A program made the translations under genes and the position numbers. Shown in pieces: positions 35,304 through 44,063 of a stretch of 44,403 nucleotides of DNA. The number at the start of each line of letters is the position of its first letter. The first letter of the stretch is position 1. This stretch comes from a virus, in IMG/VR virus record IMGVR_UViG_3300021197_001639, positions 1 through 44,403 of that record; one strand, 5' to 3'. The notes below the pieces were generated by a model. The model did no database searches and was not told the DNA's origin. It saw nothing but the letters and a program-made list of their open reading frames with translations.

Positions 35304-38200
35304 TGTCTAATGGACTTGTAGGTCTCGAGAACCTCCCGAATACGTATATTGAAACAATTACAGTGGACGATAACAACCCAGCTACCTCAAAGATCACTAT
35401 TGAGTTGTCAATGAATGATGTTGAGAAAAACGGATTCTTTGTATGGTCTGATGATGATCTGATAATGGACTACATGAAGGTCGCAGTCATCGCCACATCA
35501 AACCAACAATTGATCAGTGGAATAACATCGGGCCAATTCAGTCCTCTGCCGCACATTATTCGTAGCGGTCCATTCATAATGGGCACTACCATAGTGGAGA
35601 TTCCTGCGAAGAATTTCATGAAAATGAAATCAAACCAACCTAATTCTAGAAGGTTCTACAAAAAAGAGTCCCTTATCATTCCCGAGGATGTACTAGGAAT
35701 GACTTTGTTTGTCTTGGCCTATGTAGACGCTCAAGAACTATCAAACGCGCTTAGGATAGTACTGACGGGCCCCCTAAAGCAATATTACGGCCCGGTCAAG
35801 TCTGAGACTGTTTTTGCCGGAGGACAGATAGAGCAAACATCATATCTTTACAAGGAAGCTGGTGGTTCCATATGGACCGGCCCCATCCACGAACATGCCG
35901 GAAAGTTTATGGGAGGCTCATATCACACTTCTGAACCACACCCACTACTCACAAGAGAGTCTGTGCTGAACACCAAGATAATCGATAAGCGCTCAGGTGC
36001 GTTACAATTAAGACCAGAGATAAACTTCAAGAACAAGCCAATGTTCTCCGAGTTGTCAACGTCCTACACGAACGAAGCTGATCTGATCGGAATGTTCTCC
36101 CTAGATATGAGAACCCTAATACTCACAAAGACAAAGCACGGTCGCAAGATGTTCAACGTATCAAAGGACTTGTTCGAGTCATTTGCTAGAGACGTCTACA
36201 TGAATTCATTTGAAATACGAAGACAACAAGTTAGGCTCAAAGTCGCAAGCACAAAACTTGGTACGAGAAAGCATGGGCAGAAGCTTATAGGCTCATATAA
36301 CACGGTTGCTGCATCAATAGAGAGAACTGGCCAATTAGTTGCTAGAGACAATCTATCGCAAATATTCATAACCCCAGATCGCTTAATTAAGTCATATCAA
36401 TTCACAGACGAAGAGATGACCGAGAGAACACGCGGCGAGTTTCGCTACGAAATAGCTATTTCATTTTCCGATACAACCGATGCGTTCTTAAGAAATATCT
36501 TGAGTCAAATGGAGAGAAACATCTCAGACCTGAAAGCTAAGCAAGAGTTCTTGTTCAGACCTCAACGATATGATCGAGATAACAATAGGCTTGTGAGCGG
36601 AACCCCCGTTCCCGACATATTCTCATCATCTATTGAGAATTACTATCAAAACCTATCAGTCCTCTTCAACATAGACGATGAAGAAAAGCAGGAAATGATT
36701 ACCAACAAGAAGAAGGCCTTCAAGTCTGATAACTACACGAACAACGACGCACTTAAATTCATAGCGGACTACACAGACCTGTTGATCAAATTTAGAAGAC
36801 GCTTCAACATTGAGAAGAAAACAGAGCGGCTGACCGGCGCTGTAAAGCCAAGCAGTGCGATAGCGCCCGGAATGATTTACGTTAACCACGTCTTTAAAGA
36901 GACAGTGAAGTTCGATAACGTTGTTGCATCATATGACTTTTTGGGGGTCCAATCGAACAAGTCGCTAGTTTCTTTTAGTAAAGAAGAATACATGAACAGA
37001 GCAAACATCGAGACAAGCAGGTTTTTTGATACATCTCGCTCAACGATGTCTGAAGACTTAGCAGACCTAGAGTCAGAAGATATGATCGCAATTCAAGATC
37101 TCGATACGGCAAAGATGTCATTTTTGTCTCCACTTAGTTTTAAGTTTAAGTCCGAGAAAAAGGATTTGACGTCCTTGCAAAATTTGGATTCAAATGGGAT
37201 ATCGAACAATTTTATATCTTACATAACCGAGAAGCAATCGGATCCAAGATTCGCATCGGCACCACCACCTCGTCAAAAAAACATTCAACCAAAAAGATCA
37301 AAAGCGAAAAACAGAAGATCATTTAAAAAGAAGAGAATTGGAAGAACAAAGCTGAACTTCAAGAGAGCACCTTTTAAGATCAACAATCTAAAAACCGAAG
37401 AGTATCTTGAGGTATCAAAATTCCTTGGGAACAATTCTGAAATGGTCGACATTGAATCAAAGCTTGACCAACCAGTTCTTTCGCCACAAACAGGTCAAAT
37501 CCAAACAAAACTAACGGCAACTCAAGGGCTTAGCATTAAGCGCGAGAAGATATCATATGACCTACAGTCAAAGAACAATATATTTGAGAAGTTTAAATCG
37601 TCTCCAAAATTCGATAGAAAAAAACTTAAAATGATGCCTGTCTCAATTAAGGCCTTGATCAACTCGAGATCAACAGCCGCAAAGAACAACGTTTTGCAAT
37701 CGGAGTCGGATATCCTCAAGGACTCTGAAACAAAAATATCGACAGAAATGATATTCCATACATCTCAAAAGGTGGAGTACCTCTCGGGTTTTGAGATGGA
37801 TATAAACGGAACACCGGACGTATCACAGCCGATATGGATAGAGGTAGAGCCGACAGCTCTCAATAACAACAAGCGACTCATGTGTCGACTTAGATATGCC
37901 GAAATACCTGAACTAGACATTAAGCCAGCTAAAGAGCTTAAGTTGCTAGCCCAAAATTCCATATTTGTAATCTCAGATGAAAACATCAACACCTTGCTGA
38001 TTGCACCGCCCGCAGAGCTAGAGTTGGACGTACAACAAGACATGTCGGAAACAGAAGAGATAGTGTTTGCTTCGTCAAATTATGTTAAGCAAAATCCGGA
38101 TAGGAAATCAAATATGATTCTATCGAAACCACAGAGAACAACACAAACAAATATACAACCAACCGGAGGAAGAGCAAGTGCCCCAATTAGTCGTTACTGA
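35303..38200 (+). CDS. Large virion structural protein, 965 aa
   Basis: The frame is open from 35177, but its first 42 codons give an Arg-rich sequence that overlaps the preceding gene. The ATG at 35303 has GGAGG at 35291-35295 and a TAATG overlap, so it is chosen. The N-terminal half is beta-rich with a helical part around 380-480. Residues about 656-690 form a very basic stretch dominated by Lys and Arg. The C-terminal part is beta-rich again. No enzyme motif was found. It overlaps the following gene by 23 bp. Its role in the tail or baseplate periphery is unknown. Confidence 0.85.
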   Translation: MSNGLVGLENLPNTYIETITVDDNNPATSKITIELSMNDVEKNGFFVWSDDDLIMDYMKVAVIATSNQQLISGITSGQFSPLPHIIRSGPFIMGTTIVEIPAKNFMKMKSNQPNSRRFYKKESLIIPEDVLGMTLFVLAYVDAQELSNALRIVLTGPLKQYYGPVKSETVFAGGQIEQTSYLYKEAGGSIWTGPIHEHAGKFMGGSYHTSEPHPLLTRESVLNTKIIDKRSGALQLRPEINFKNKPMFSELSTSYTNEADLIGMFSLDMRTLILTKTKHGRKMFNVSKDLFESFARDVYMNSFEIRRQQVRLKVASTKLGTRKHGQKLIGSYNTVAASIERTGQLVARDNLSQIFITPDRLIKSYQFTDEEMTERTRGEFRYEIAISFSDTTDAFLRNILSQMERNISDLKAKQEFLFRPQRYDRDNNRLVSGTPVPDIFSSSIENYYQNLSVLFNIDDEEKQEMITNKKKAFKSDNYTNNDALKFIADYTDLLIKFRRRFNIEKKTERLTGAVKPSSAIAPGMIYVNHVFKETVKFDNVVASYDFLGVQSNKSLVSFSKEEYMNRANIETSRFFDTSRSTMSEDLADLESEDMIAIQDLDTAKMSFLSPLSFKFKSEKKDLTSLQNLDSNGISNNFISYITEKQSDPRFASAPPPRQKNIQPKRSKAKNRRSFKKKRIGRTKLNFKRAPFKINNLKTEEYLEVSKFLGNNSEMVDIESKLDQPVLSPQTGQIQTKLTATQGLSIKREKISYDLQSKNNIFEKFKSSPKFDRKKLKMMPVSIKALINSRSTAAKNNVLQSESDILKDSETKISTEMIFHTSQKVEYLSGFEMDINGTPDVSQPIWIEVEPTALNNNKRLMCRLRYAEIPELDIKPAKELKLLAQNSIFVISDENINTLLIAPPAELELDVQQDMSETEEIVFASSNYVKQNPDRKSNMILSKPQRTTQTNIQPTGGRASAPISRY

Positions 38201-40175
38201 AAACCAAAGAGATACGGGCCTAATTTCATCCGGTGGTGGAACAGTTGTTGCTACAACTAGCTTCACCACAAGTCGTATCGAAGCACCCGCCCTCCAGCCA
38301 AAATATAACGTCGAGTTTATTAGCAGCGAGATGAAGCAGAATGAAGAGTTGCTTTACGAAGTCGCAACAATCAAAGTTAGACCTGCTGCAATACAAGGAA
38401 ATTTCTTTTCTTCAGTTATCTCCGACTTTAGTCCCGGTGAGAAATCTAATCACTTTTTTAAATTACCTGCAATGGTCGATTTAGGAGCGACACAAACAGA
38501 GAGTTACTCGACAGCAAAGTCTCAAGCATCTTACTCTTTTGAAACTGTGTTCAATTATATCTCCGAGGAATACGATAAGTTGCAAGTTGGGATATCTGAA
38601 TACAATCTATATGCGCCAATCGACAAAGTATCGAAACAAGATTTTTTAAGTATCGCAAAGGGTAGCTCCAACATCATAAACTTTGGTCGAGGCAATCAAA
38701 TGAAAAACTATGTGATTGATCAAGGAGCCAAACAGGGAAGTGCCGAATCTCCGTATTACAATCATCTAAGAATCAATCAACGAATCGACAACGGCCTATC
38801 CCATTTCGCAGTCAAACTTGGAATTTTTGACGATCTCTTACAGGATTATCTTTTCGGCGAAAAGAACATGGGTTCTTTCGACGTTCAACAGAATAGAGAA
38901 GTATCGGAAGGGTCTCAAGTTCCATTGTATAATCTATCGTCTTTCTTAAATACCGATCGAGAACTGGACATTGATAATTTCTTTACCCTGAGAGAGTCTG
39001 TGCGGCCCTCTAGGATGTCTTTGGACCTTCGCAAGCACTTGATGAAGGGTTTCCTCAAAGACGCCTCTAAGACCAAATTTCGGACTTACAAAGAGGTTCA
39101 CAATAACTCCGAGGCACACAAAGAGCTGTTTTGTTATTCTGTTGCCAAGCACGACGGAAATATTCTCGACAGCACACTAATCCAAACACTGTATGCACCA
39201 GCAATGAGAGAGTCCACACCTGTTATCGACACTCAAGTTAAGTACGGAAAGTCATACTCCTACAAAGTCGTAGGGCACTACATGATCGTTGGAAACAGAT
39301 ATACATATCAAATCAAATCAGAGTCTCGAGACCCTAGCAATGAATATGTCGAGGTTGAAGTTACCAACAGACCCAACGTAGTTATCATTCCATTTGACGT
39401 CCTTACAAAGCAAATCAATGTAGTCCAAATGCCGCCTGTATATCCTCAGGTGTCTTTCAAGACCAAGAACGACTCCGGCAAAATGATATCGATGTATCTG
39501 TCTCCGACAAAAACCGAGATGAAATCGCCATTTGTATCAATCACTAGAGAAGATGGATTGCAACTTGAATCGATGTATCGCTTACCAAATGCTCGAGACC
39601 TTGCTGGAAACTTTAGATTCAAGACATATGGAGACCAAGGTCTCTATGAAATTTTTCGACTTGAGGACGCTCCAAAGTCATACTCGGACTTCCGAGATGC
39701 GAAAATTGGAGAAATAAGCATGCCGTTTAACACAACGGATGCAATCTTTAAAGATCTTGTCGCACCGAATAAAAAGTATTATTACACGTTTAGATCGGTC
39801 AATCAGAAGGGAATGGTATCTAACCCTACGATGGTTTATGAAACTACCTTGCTAGTTGATGCTGATGACTCAAAAATAGTCACAGACACGTACCACTTTC
39901 CAAAACCTCGAGATAAGGAATCGTCTCTTGGTTTCAGGAAACTACTTAGAATTACCCCCGCTGTTGAACATATCTTATTCAACGAGTCCCAGTCAGCTCT
40001 GTTTGGAAAAAGAAGCTTGGTTGGTACATTGGACAACTTGAATCTCGGAATAAAGCAAAAAGCAGTTTGGGGTCGAAAATTTAAAATTCGAATAAAATCG
40101 AAAACTTCGGGAAAGATGATAGACATTATTTTGAACGTTGACTTAACAAAAAACAAAACAGAGGAAGAATTCTAA
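38178..40175 (+). CDS. Virion structural protein with fibronectin-like C-terminal part
   Basis: The GTG at 38178 has GGAGG at 38165-38169 with an 8-base spacer and begins MPQLVVTENQRDTG. The 665-residue protein has a mixed N-terminal region and, from about 395 on, repeated beta strands such as KKYYYTFRSVNQKGMVSNPTM, which resembles the end of a fibronectin type III fold. The C-terminal 50 residues are basic (KFKIRIKSKTSGK). There are no catalytic motifs. The 23-bp overlap with the preceding gene indicates linked expression of the two products, perhaps partners in one structure. That is inference. Confidence 0.82.
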   Translation: MPQLVVTENQRDTGLISSGGGTVVATTSFTTSRIEAPALQPKYNVEFISSEMKQNEELLYEVATIKVRPAAIQGNFFSSVISDFSPGEKSNHFFKLPAMVDLGATQTESYSTAKSQASYSFETVFNYISEEYDKLQVGISEYNLYAPIDKVSKQDFLSIAKGSSNIINFGRGNQMKNYVIDQGAKQGSAESPYYNHLRINQRIDNGLSHFAVKLGIFDDLLQDYLFGEKNMGSFDVQQNREVSEGSQVPLYNLSSFLNTDRELDIDNFFTLRESVRPSRMSLDLRKHLMKGFLKDASKTKFRTYKEVHNNSEAHKELFCYSVAKHDGNILDSTLIQTLYAPAMRESTPVIDTQVKYGKSYSYKVVGHYMIVGNRYTYQIKSESRDPSNEYVEVEVTNRPNVVIIPFDVLTKQINVVQMPPVYPQVSFKTKNDSGKMISMYLSPTKTEMKSPFVSITREDGLQLESMYRLPNARDLAGNFRFKTYGDQGLYEIFRLEDAPKSYSDFRDAKIGEISMPFNTTDAIFKDLVAPNKKYYYTFRSVNQKGMVSNPTMVYETTLLVDADDSKIVTDTYHFPKPRDKESSLGFRKLLRITPAVEHILFNESQSALFGKRSLVGTLDNLNLGIKQKAVWGRKFKIRIKSKTSGKMIDIILNVDLTKNKTEEEF

Positions 40176-40180
40176 TAAAT

Positions 40181-40194
40181 AAGCTATTTAGGTT
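40181..40194. promoter_or_regulatory. CTATTTAG site 3, upstream of the 314-aa gene
   Basis: AAGCTATTTAGGTT contains CTATTTAG at 40184-40191, 26 bases before the ATG at 40218. Here the outer arms are imperfect (a G faces a G). The preceding bases read AATAAATA, which resembles the T4 late promoter element TATAAATA. Confidence 0.45.
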
Positions 40195-40217
40195 CTAGAA
40201 TCGTAGGAGAAAATTTA

Positions 40218-41162
40218 ATGGGATTTTTGGATAACAGTGGAGACATCATTTTAGATGTAGTGTTGACGGACCACGGTCGAATGTTGTTGGCTAAAGGTGA
40301 TGGTTCATTCCAAATCACAAAATTCGCATTGAGCGACGAAGAAGTCGACTACTCACTATATGACAAGAACCACCTTAGTGGGTCTGCTTACTATGACTTG
40401 GAAATTCTTCAAACTCCAATCTTGGAAGCATTCACTAACAATAGTTCAACAATGAAGACTCGTCTTCAAACTTACACAAACATGGAGCTTCTGTTCTTGC
40501 CTGTTTTACGTTTGAACCAAGGAGTTAGTGTTAACATGTTAGCCGGCGAAACAGGAGTATCAGGATCTTTTGCTATACCGGTCAATGGCGAGACTGAAGA
40601 TAACAACGGTTCAAGCGATGCGCTTGGTATTGGTAGAGATCTTGATGGCTCGATCAAAAAAGGATTCTTGTTCGGAGAATCGTTGATAGGTACGGTCATC
40701 AAAGTTGATCAAGGTCTCGACACAACAGAGATCTCTCCCAAACGCCGCCTAGACGACGAGTTAAAAGAAACAAGTTACACAGTTCAAATGGACAACCGCC
40801 TTTGTAAGTTGGTTGATTCTCAAGGGACTCTTGCTACATTTGATTATTTAGATGACGACAACATCGCATACTACACCGTAGATCTTGGAGATACTTTTGT
40901 AACAGAAATCACTGACGACACAGTAAGTGCTTCACAAGTAATTCAAGGGCCTCGAGGAACAAGTCTAGAATTTAGACTTCAATCTTCAATGGATTTGAAC
41001 ACAAGTCCTTTCTTGTTCGAGCAGTTGGGTGGAACAGTTAGTCTAATTATGCAAAAATCCGGTGCCGATCCGGATGTAAAATTCATCGACTCAAATATCC
41101 GAGTTGTTGGCGTAAAAACTGGTGTTATGATCGACATCCCAGTAAGATTCTTGAGATTATAA
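40218..41162 (+). CDS. Virion protein, LT-x-x-GR-x-LL N-domain (paralogue 2)
   Basis: This 314-residue protein begins MGFLDNSGDIILDVVLTDHGRMLLAKG and then FALSDEEVDYSLYD, a conserved opening I have seen in large phage structural proteins. It shares the L-T-x-x-G-R-x-L-L-x-x-G pattern with the protein encoded at 34350 and is nearly equal in length (314 versus 317). The rest is beta-rich with a Gly-rich loop near 130-150. AGGAG at 40205-40209 gives a strong start. It opens a three-gene group of mid-sized structural proteins after a CTATTTAG site. High expression and many copies per virion are plausible but not shown. Confidence 0.85.
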   Translation: MGFLDNSGDIILDVVLTDHGRMLLAKGDGSFQITKFALSDEEVDYSLYDKNHLSGSAYYDLEILQTPILEAFTNNSSTMKTRLQTYTNMELLFLPVLRLNQGVSVNMLAGETGVSGSFAIPVNGETEDNNGSSDALGIGRDLDGSIKKGFLFGESLIGTVIKVDQGLDTTEISPKRRLDDELKETSYTVQMDNRLCKLVDSQGTLATFDYLDDDNIAYYTVDLGDTFVTEITDDTVSASQVIQGPRGTSLEFRLQSSMDLNTSPFLFEQLGGTVSLIMQKSGADPDVKFIDSNIRVVGVKTGVMIDIPVRFLRL

Positions 41163-41175
41163 TAAGGGGAAACAA

Positions 41176-42261
41176 ATGACTTTCAAACCACTAAACGAAA
41201 ACGACACAGTAAACACTAGAACACTTCTTCATGAAGCAATTCCTCTTACGGGAGCTATTGTTAGCGGAACATACGCAACAGACAACATCAAGACTTATTC
41301 TCATGGAATGTTTCAATCTGTATATGACTACCCATATCTCAGTTCTTCTGCAAACCATATCTTTGATATCACAGCAGGGATGCACCTTGATGGTACGATT
41401 GCAACATCCGACACTCAATATTCAAAGAAGCGCAACATCTACAATCAAATGGCTCAAATTCTTATGGGATATGATGCGACCGGTTCAATTCGAAAGTTTG
41501 ATGAAGATGGAGACATAGTTGGCGGTGGAAATAAAATACAAGACTGTTTTATCGTTCCTTTCTCTCGCTTGCTTGTAAAGGATGAGATTAAGAAAGAAAG
41601 CTTCTCTATGACTCTAGGAGTTGATAGTGGCCATGGGTCTCCATTTAGCGATCTAATTACGATCACGGACCACCTTGCATCCACTAGTTATAAAGTAAAC
41701 TCTCCTGCTGGAGACTATGGGATTTTGTACGCAACAGCTTCAGCGCCTGCAACGATTATGAACGCATCCTCAACTAACAAGGTGGTCTTTGGTAGTGATA
41801 CTTATTGGTATGCTGGTTTGATTTTCTATCAGGCAGGCATTGTAGTTTTAACCGGCTCTGTTTTTGGCACACAACTAGATCCTGCTCAGAATCAGCCGGT
41901 CATGATATCCTCTGGGGATAAGATTGATGCATTGTTGACTGGTTCTACAATCGACGTTATTGGAGATGCACTACGAAACCGCATCCAGAACATCCAGTTC
42001 AACAACACAACCGAACTGAACTCTACCGTATACTTCTGTCGCGTTAACCACAACGAGTTTAACTACTCTTCGAACCCAACTTACGTAAGTGGCTCTAAAA
42101 TCCAAGTTAAGACTCAAGCATCTGATGAGCCTTTAGCGTACATCACAACAATCGGTCTATACAACGACAACAACGAGTTGTTGGCAACTGCTAAGCTATC
42201 TGAACCATTGAAGAAATCAGCAAGTAACGAATTCACAATCCGCGCACGATTGGACTACTAA
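41176..42261 (+). CDS. Virion structural protein, NPTY family (tandem paralogue 1)
   Basis: This 361-residue protein has AAGGGGA just before the ATG. The C-terminal domain contains HNEFNYSSNPTY (about residue 290) followed by ITTIGLYNDNNELLATAKL and a closing R-A-R-L-D-Y. The next gene ends the same way (GELNHSNNPTY, ISKICIYDKNKRLVGICKL, FKMKLDL), so they are tandem paralogues. The middle also shares a strand pattern with an I-x-(V/L)-L-T-(G/S)-S ending. The N-termini differ. Sequence type is beta-rich without enzyme motifs. A neck, collar or fibre component is possible. Confidence 0.83.
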   Translation: MTFKPLNENDTVNTRTLLHEAIPLTGAIVSGTYATDNIKTYSHGMFQSVYDYPYLSSSANHIFDITAGMHLDGTIATSDTQYSKKRNIYNQMAQILMGYDATGSIRKFDEDGDIVGGGNKIQDCFIVPFSRLLVKDEIKKESFSMTLGVDSGHGSPFSDLITITDHLASTSYKVNSPAGDYGILYATASAPATIMNASSTNKVVFGSDTYWYAGLIFYQAGIVVLTGSVFGTQLDPAQNQPVMISSGDKIDALLTGSTIDVIGDALRNRIQNIQFNNTTELNSTVYFCRVNHNEFNYSSNPTYVSGSKIQVKTQASDEPLAYITTIGLYNDNNELLATAKLSEPLKKSASNEFTIRARLDY

Positions 42262-42274
42262 TCGGAGGGCTTCT

Positions 42275-43435
42275 ATGTCTTATTACGAACTAAAAGACAA
42301 CGATGTCTTTGTTAACACCATAGAAGCAAATCCGAGCTACAAGTTCTATGCTCAAGGCGGTTCGGTTTACATCAACGATCAACAAGCGGTATCCGGAGCC
42401 CACGCGCACAACATCCTTGGTGTACCCGAAGGTTTCATATCTTTGTACGAATACAACGTAAACCGTGATACAACAGTTTCCGCATCGCTCATTCGCCCAT
42501 TCATCACAAAAGGCGGCCACAAGCAAAAGTTCAAGACAATGACCGATACAGAATTCAACACTCAGTTCGGTTATGGCGGAGACGTGCTTTCTGGATCATA
42601 CATCATGTCTTCTTCTGTAACAAGAATGTTGATATCGTCCTCAGCAGAAAGTAACTATAGAAAGCTTCGATCTCTCAAGTCTGCATGCAATCATTACATG
42701 TTCTATTCTCAGAACTTTGACTTCGCTGTGCATTACGAAGATGTCGCGACAACTCCAGTCAACATGATTAACATTCCATCGATCTTCTACGGCAAGTGCT
42801 TAAAGAAAGGCTCTCTAAGTTTGAAGTATTACATCTCGGGAACCTTGGCTGCTACAGCTACAGATCTCCGACAGAACGGCGAACTAGTTCAAACTCAAGG
42901 TCTAACCACCGGTTCTGTGGTGGGAACCGTTATGTACAATGAGGGCATTATACTACTGACCTCTTCGGCAACTATCGACTCGACCGCACTGGCGTATGAA
43001 ACTTCCACTAGTTCATCGTGGATAAGATATGGATTTGGAATGAATGACGGCTCCTCGGTCCTGACGACAGCCCTCTCTGCTTCATTTGCCTTAGAGTTTG
43101 AATCCATTTCTCAGGTGCAAAACATGACCGTACTTGCGAAAGCTCCATATGGAGAACTTAACCACTCCAACAATCCGACTTATCTTAAGTACACAGGGAA
43201 AGATCCGGTGACCACCGCAAACAAACACCAATTCATCGAATCAAATAGGGTAATCAAGAATATAGTACCGGCAGCACAAACTGATGAAGAACCTCCGTTT
43301 CAAAAAGAAACGTATATCTCGAAGATCTGCATCTATGACAAGAACAAGCGACTCGTTGGAATATGCAAACTTGCGACTCCAATTCGCAAGACTGAAGTCA
43401 ATGAATATTTGTTTAAAATGAAATTAGATCTGTGA
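42275..43435 (+). CDS. Virion structural protein, NPTY family (tandem paralogue 2)
   Basis: This 386-residue protein starts 13 bp after its paralogue with CGGAGGG as ribosome binding site. The opening Y-E-L-K-D-N-D-V-F-V-N-T-I resembles the start of a short bracket-type structural family. The C-terminal motif GELNHSNNPTY lies at about residue 291, the same distance from the start as in its paralogue, followed by a longer insert before the final strands. Its TGA stop lies within the weak -35 position of the promoter before the resolvase gene. No enzyme motif is visible. Confidence 0.83.
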   Translation: MSYYELKDNDVFVNTIEANPSYKFYAQGGSVYINDQQAVSGAHAHNILGVPEGFISLYEYNVNRDTTVSASLIRPFITKGGHKQKFKTMTDTEFNTQFGYGGDVLSGSYIMSSSVTRMLISSSAESNYRKLRSLKSACNHYMFYSQNFDFAVHYEDVATTPVNMINIPSIFYGKCLKKGSLSLKYYISGTLAATATDLRQNGELVQTQGLTTGSVVGTVMYNEGIILLTSSATIDSTALAYETSTSSSWIRYGFGMNDGSSVLTTALSASFALEFESISQVQNMTVLAKAPYGELNHSNNPTYLKYTGKDPVTTANKHQFIESNRVIKNIVPAAQTDEEPPFQKETYISKICIYDKNKRLVGICKLATPIRKTEVNEYLFKMKLDL

Positions 43436-43458
43436 GACCCTAAAATATATGTTATAAT
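43430..43458 (+). promoter_or_regulatory. Extended -10 promoter P5, weak -35
   Basis: TATAAT at 43453-43458 preceded by TGT gives an extended -10. The 17-bp-spaced -35 position holds CTGTGA, only three of six matches. The block ATATATGTTATAAT is nearly identical to the P1 -10 region. It would drive the resolvase gene. Confidence 0.65.
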
Positions 43459-43522
43459 GTATTATGTCTAAAACTATTACTTTTCGACAAAAATTATTAC
43501 AAATGAACCAAAGGCAACTAAA

Positions 43523-44038
43523 ATGATATTAGGATTAGATGTCTCGACCACAAGAATCGGTTGGGCAATTATTAACGATAAGCAAGAGCTTATTGATTCA
43601 GACTTCTTCAAGACCAAACCGAAGACACCTTTGGAAGAACGAGCGACTGCTCTAAAGAACAATGTTCTCGAGCCAATCATGAAACTGCACGACATCACCG
43701 AGATAAGAATCGAAGAACCATTCTCGATGTTCTCAGGTGGTAAAACAACAGCAAAGACCATGAGCTCTCTACAGCGTTTTAACGGCATGGTTTCGCTTAT
43801 AGCACACCAACTACTCAAGAGACCTCCAACGCTCGTAGGAGCCACCACAGCGCGTTCTAGAGTGGGAATAAAGGTTCCTCGAGGAACAAAGGCGAAGGTG
43901 GTTGTATTAGCATGGGTTGACGACAAGTTTGACAACTTTATTATGGAGCATACACGACACGGAAACCCAAAGCCGGGATTAGATGATGAAGCAGACGCAA
44001 TTGTAGTTGCTCTTTCCCATTTTGATTTGCGAGACTAA
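43523..44038 (+). CDS. RuvC-like Holliday junction resolvase
   Basis: This 171-residue protein has the RuvC/RNase H fold signature: ILGLDVSTTRIGWA with D6, a central strand IRIEEP with E64 or E65, and a C-terminal helix DDEADAIVVAL with D155 and D158. These acidic residues bind the two metal ions. Its length fits RuvC-type resolvases (about 170 aa). In phages such enzymes resolve recombination and replication branches before packaging, the job done in T4 by the unrelated endonuclease VII. AAAGG precedes the ATG. It follows the structural module and has its own promoter P5. Confidence 0.87.
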   Translation: MILGLDVSTTRIGWAIINDKQELIDSDFFKTKPKTPLEERATALKNNVLEPIMKLHDITEIRIEEPFSMFSGGKTTAKTMSSLQRFNGMVSLIAHQLLKRPPTLVGATTARSRVGIKVPRGTKAKVVVLAWVDDKFDNFIMEHTRHGNPKPGLDDEADAIVVALSHFDLRD

Positions 44039-44063
44039 TTACTTGGTCACAGGAGATACCAAA

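Noticed and set aside
41131-41163. TCGACA and TATAAT before the gene at 41176
   Set aside because: The spacer is 21 bp and there is no TGn before the -10.
43464-43526. 20-aa leader peptide ORF (MSKTITFRQKLLQMNQRQLK) overlapping the resolvase start by ATGA
   Set aside because: Its ATG falls at the expected transcript start with no room for a ribosome site, and the peptide has no recognisable feature. Coupling cannot be excluded.
43477-43935. Long minus-strand frame opposite the resolvase gene
   Set aside because: It is antisense to a gene with clear catalytic motifs and has no ribosome site or family motif. Other minus-strand frames (11846-12244, 32818-33204) fail for the same reason.
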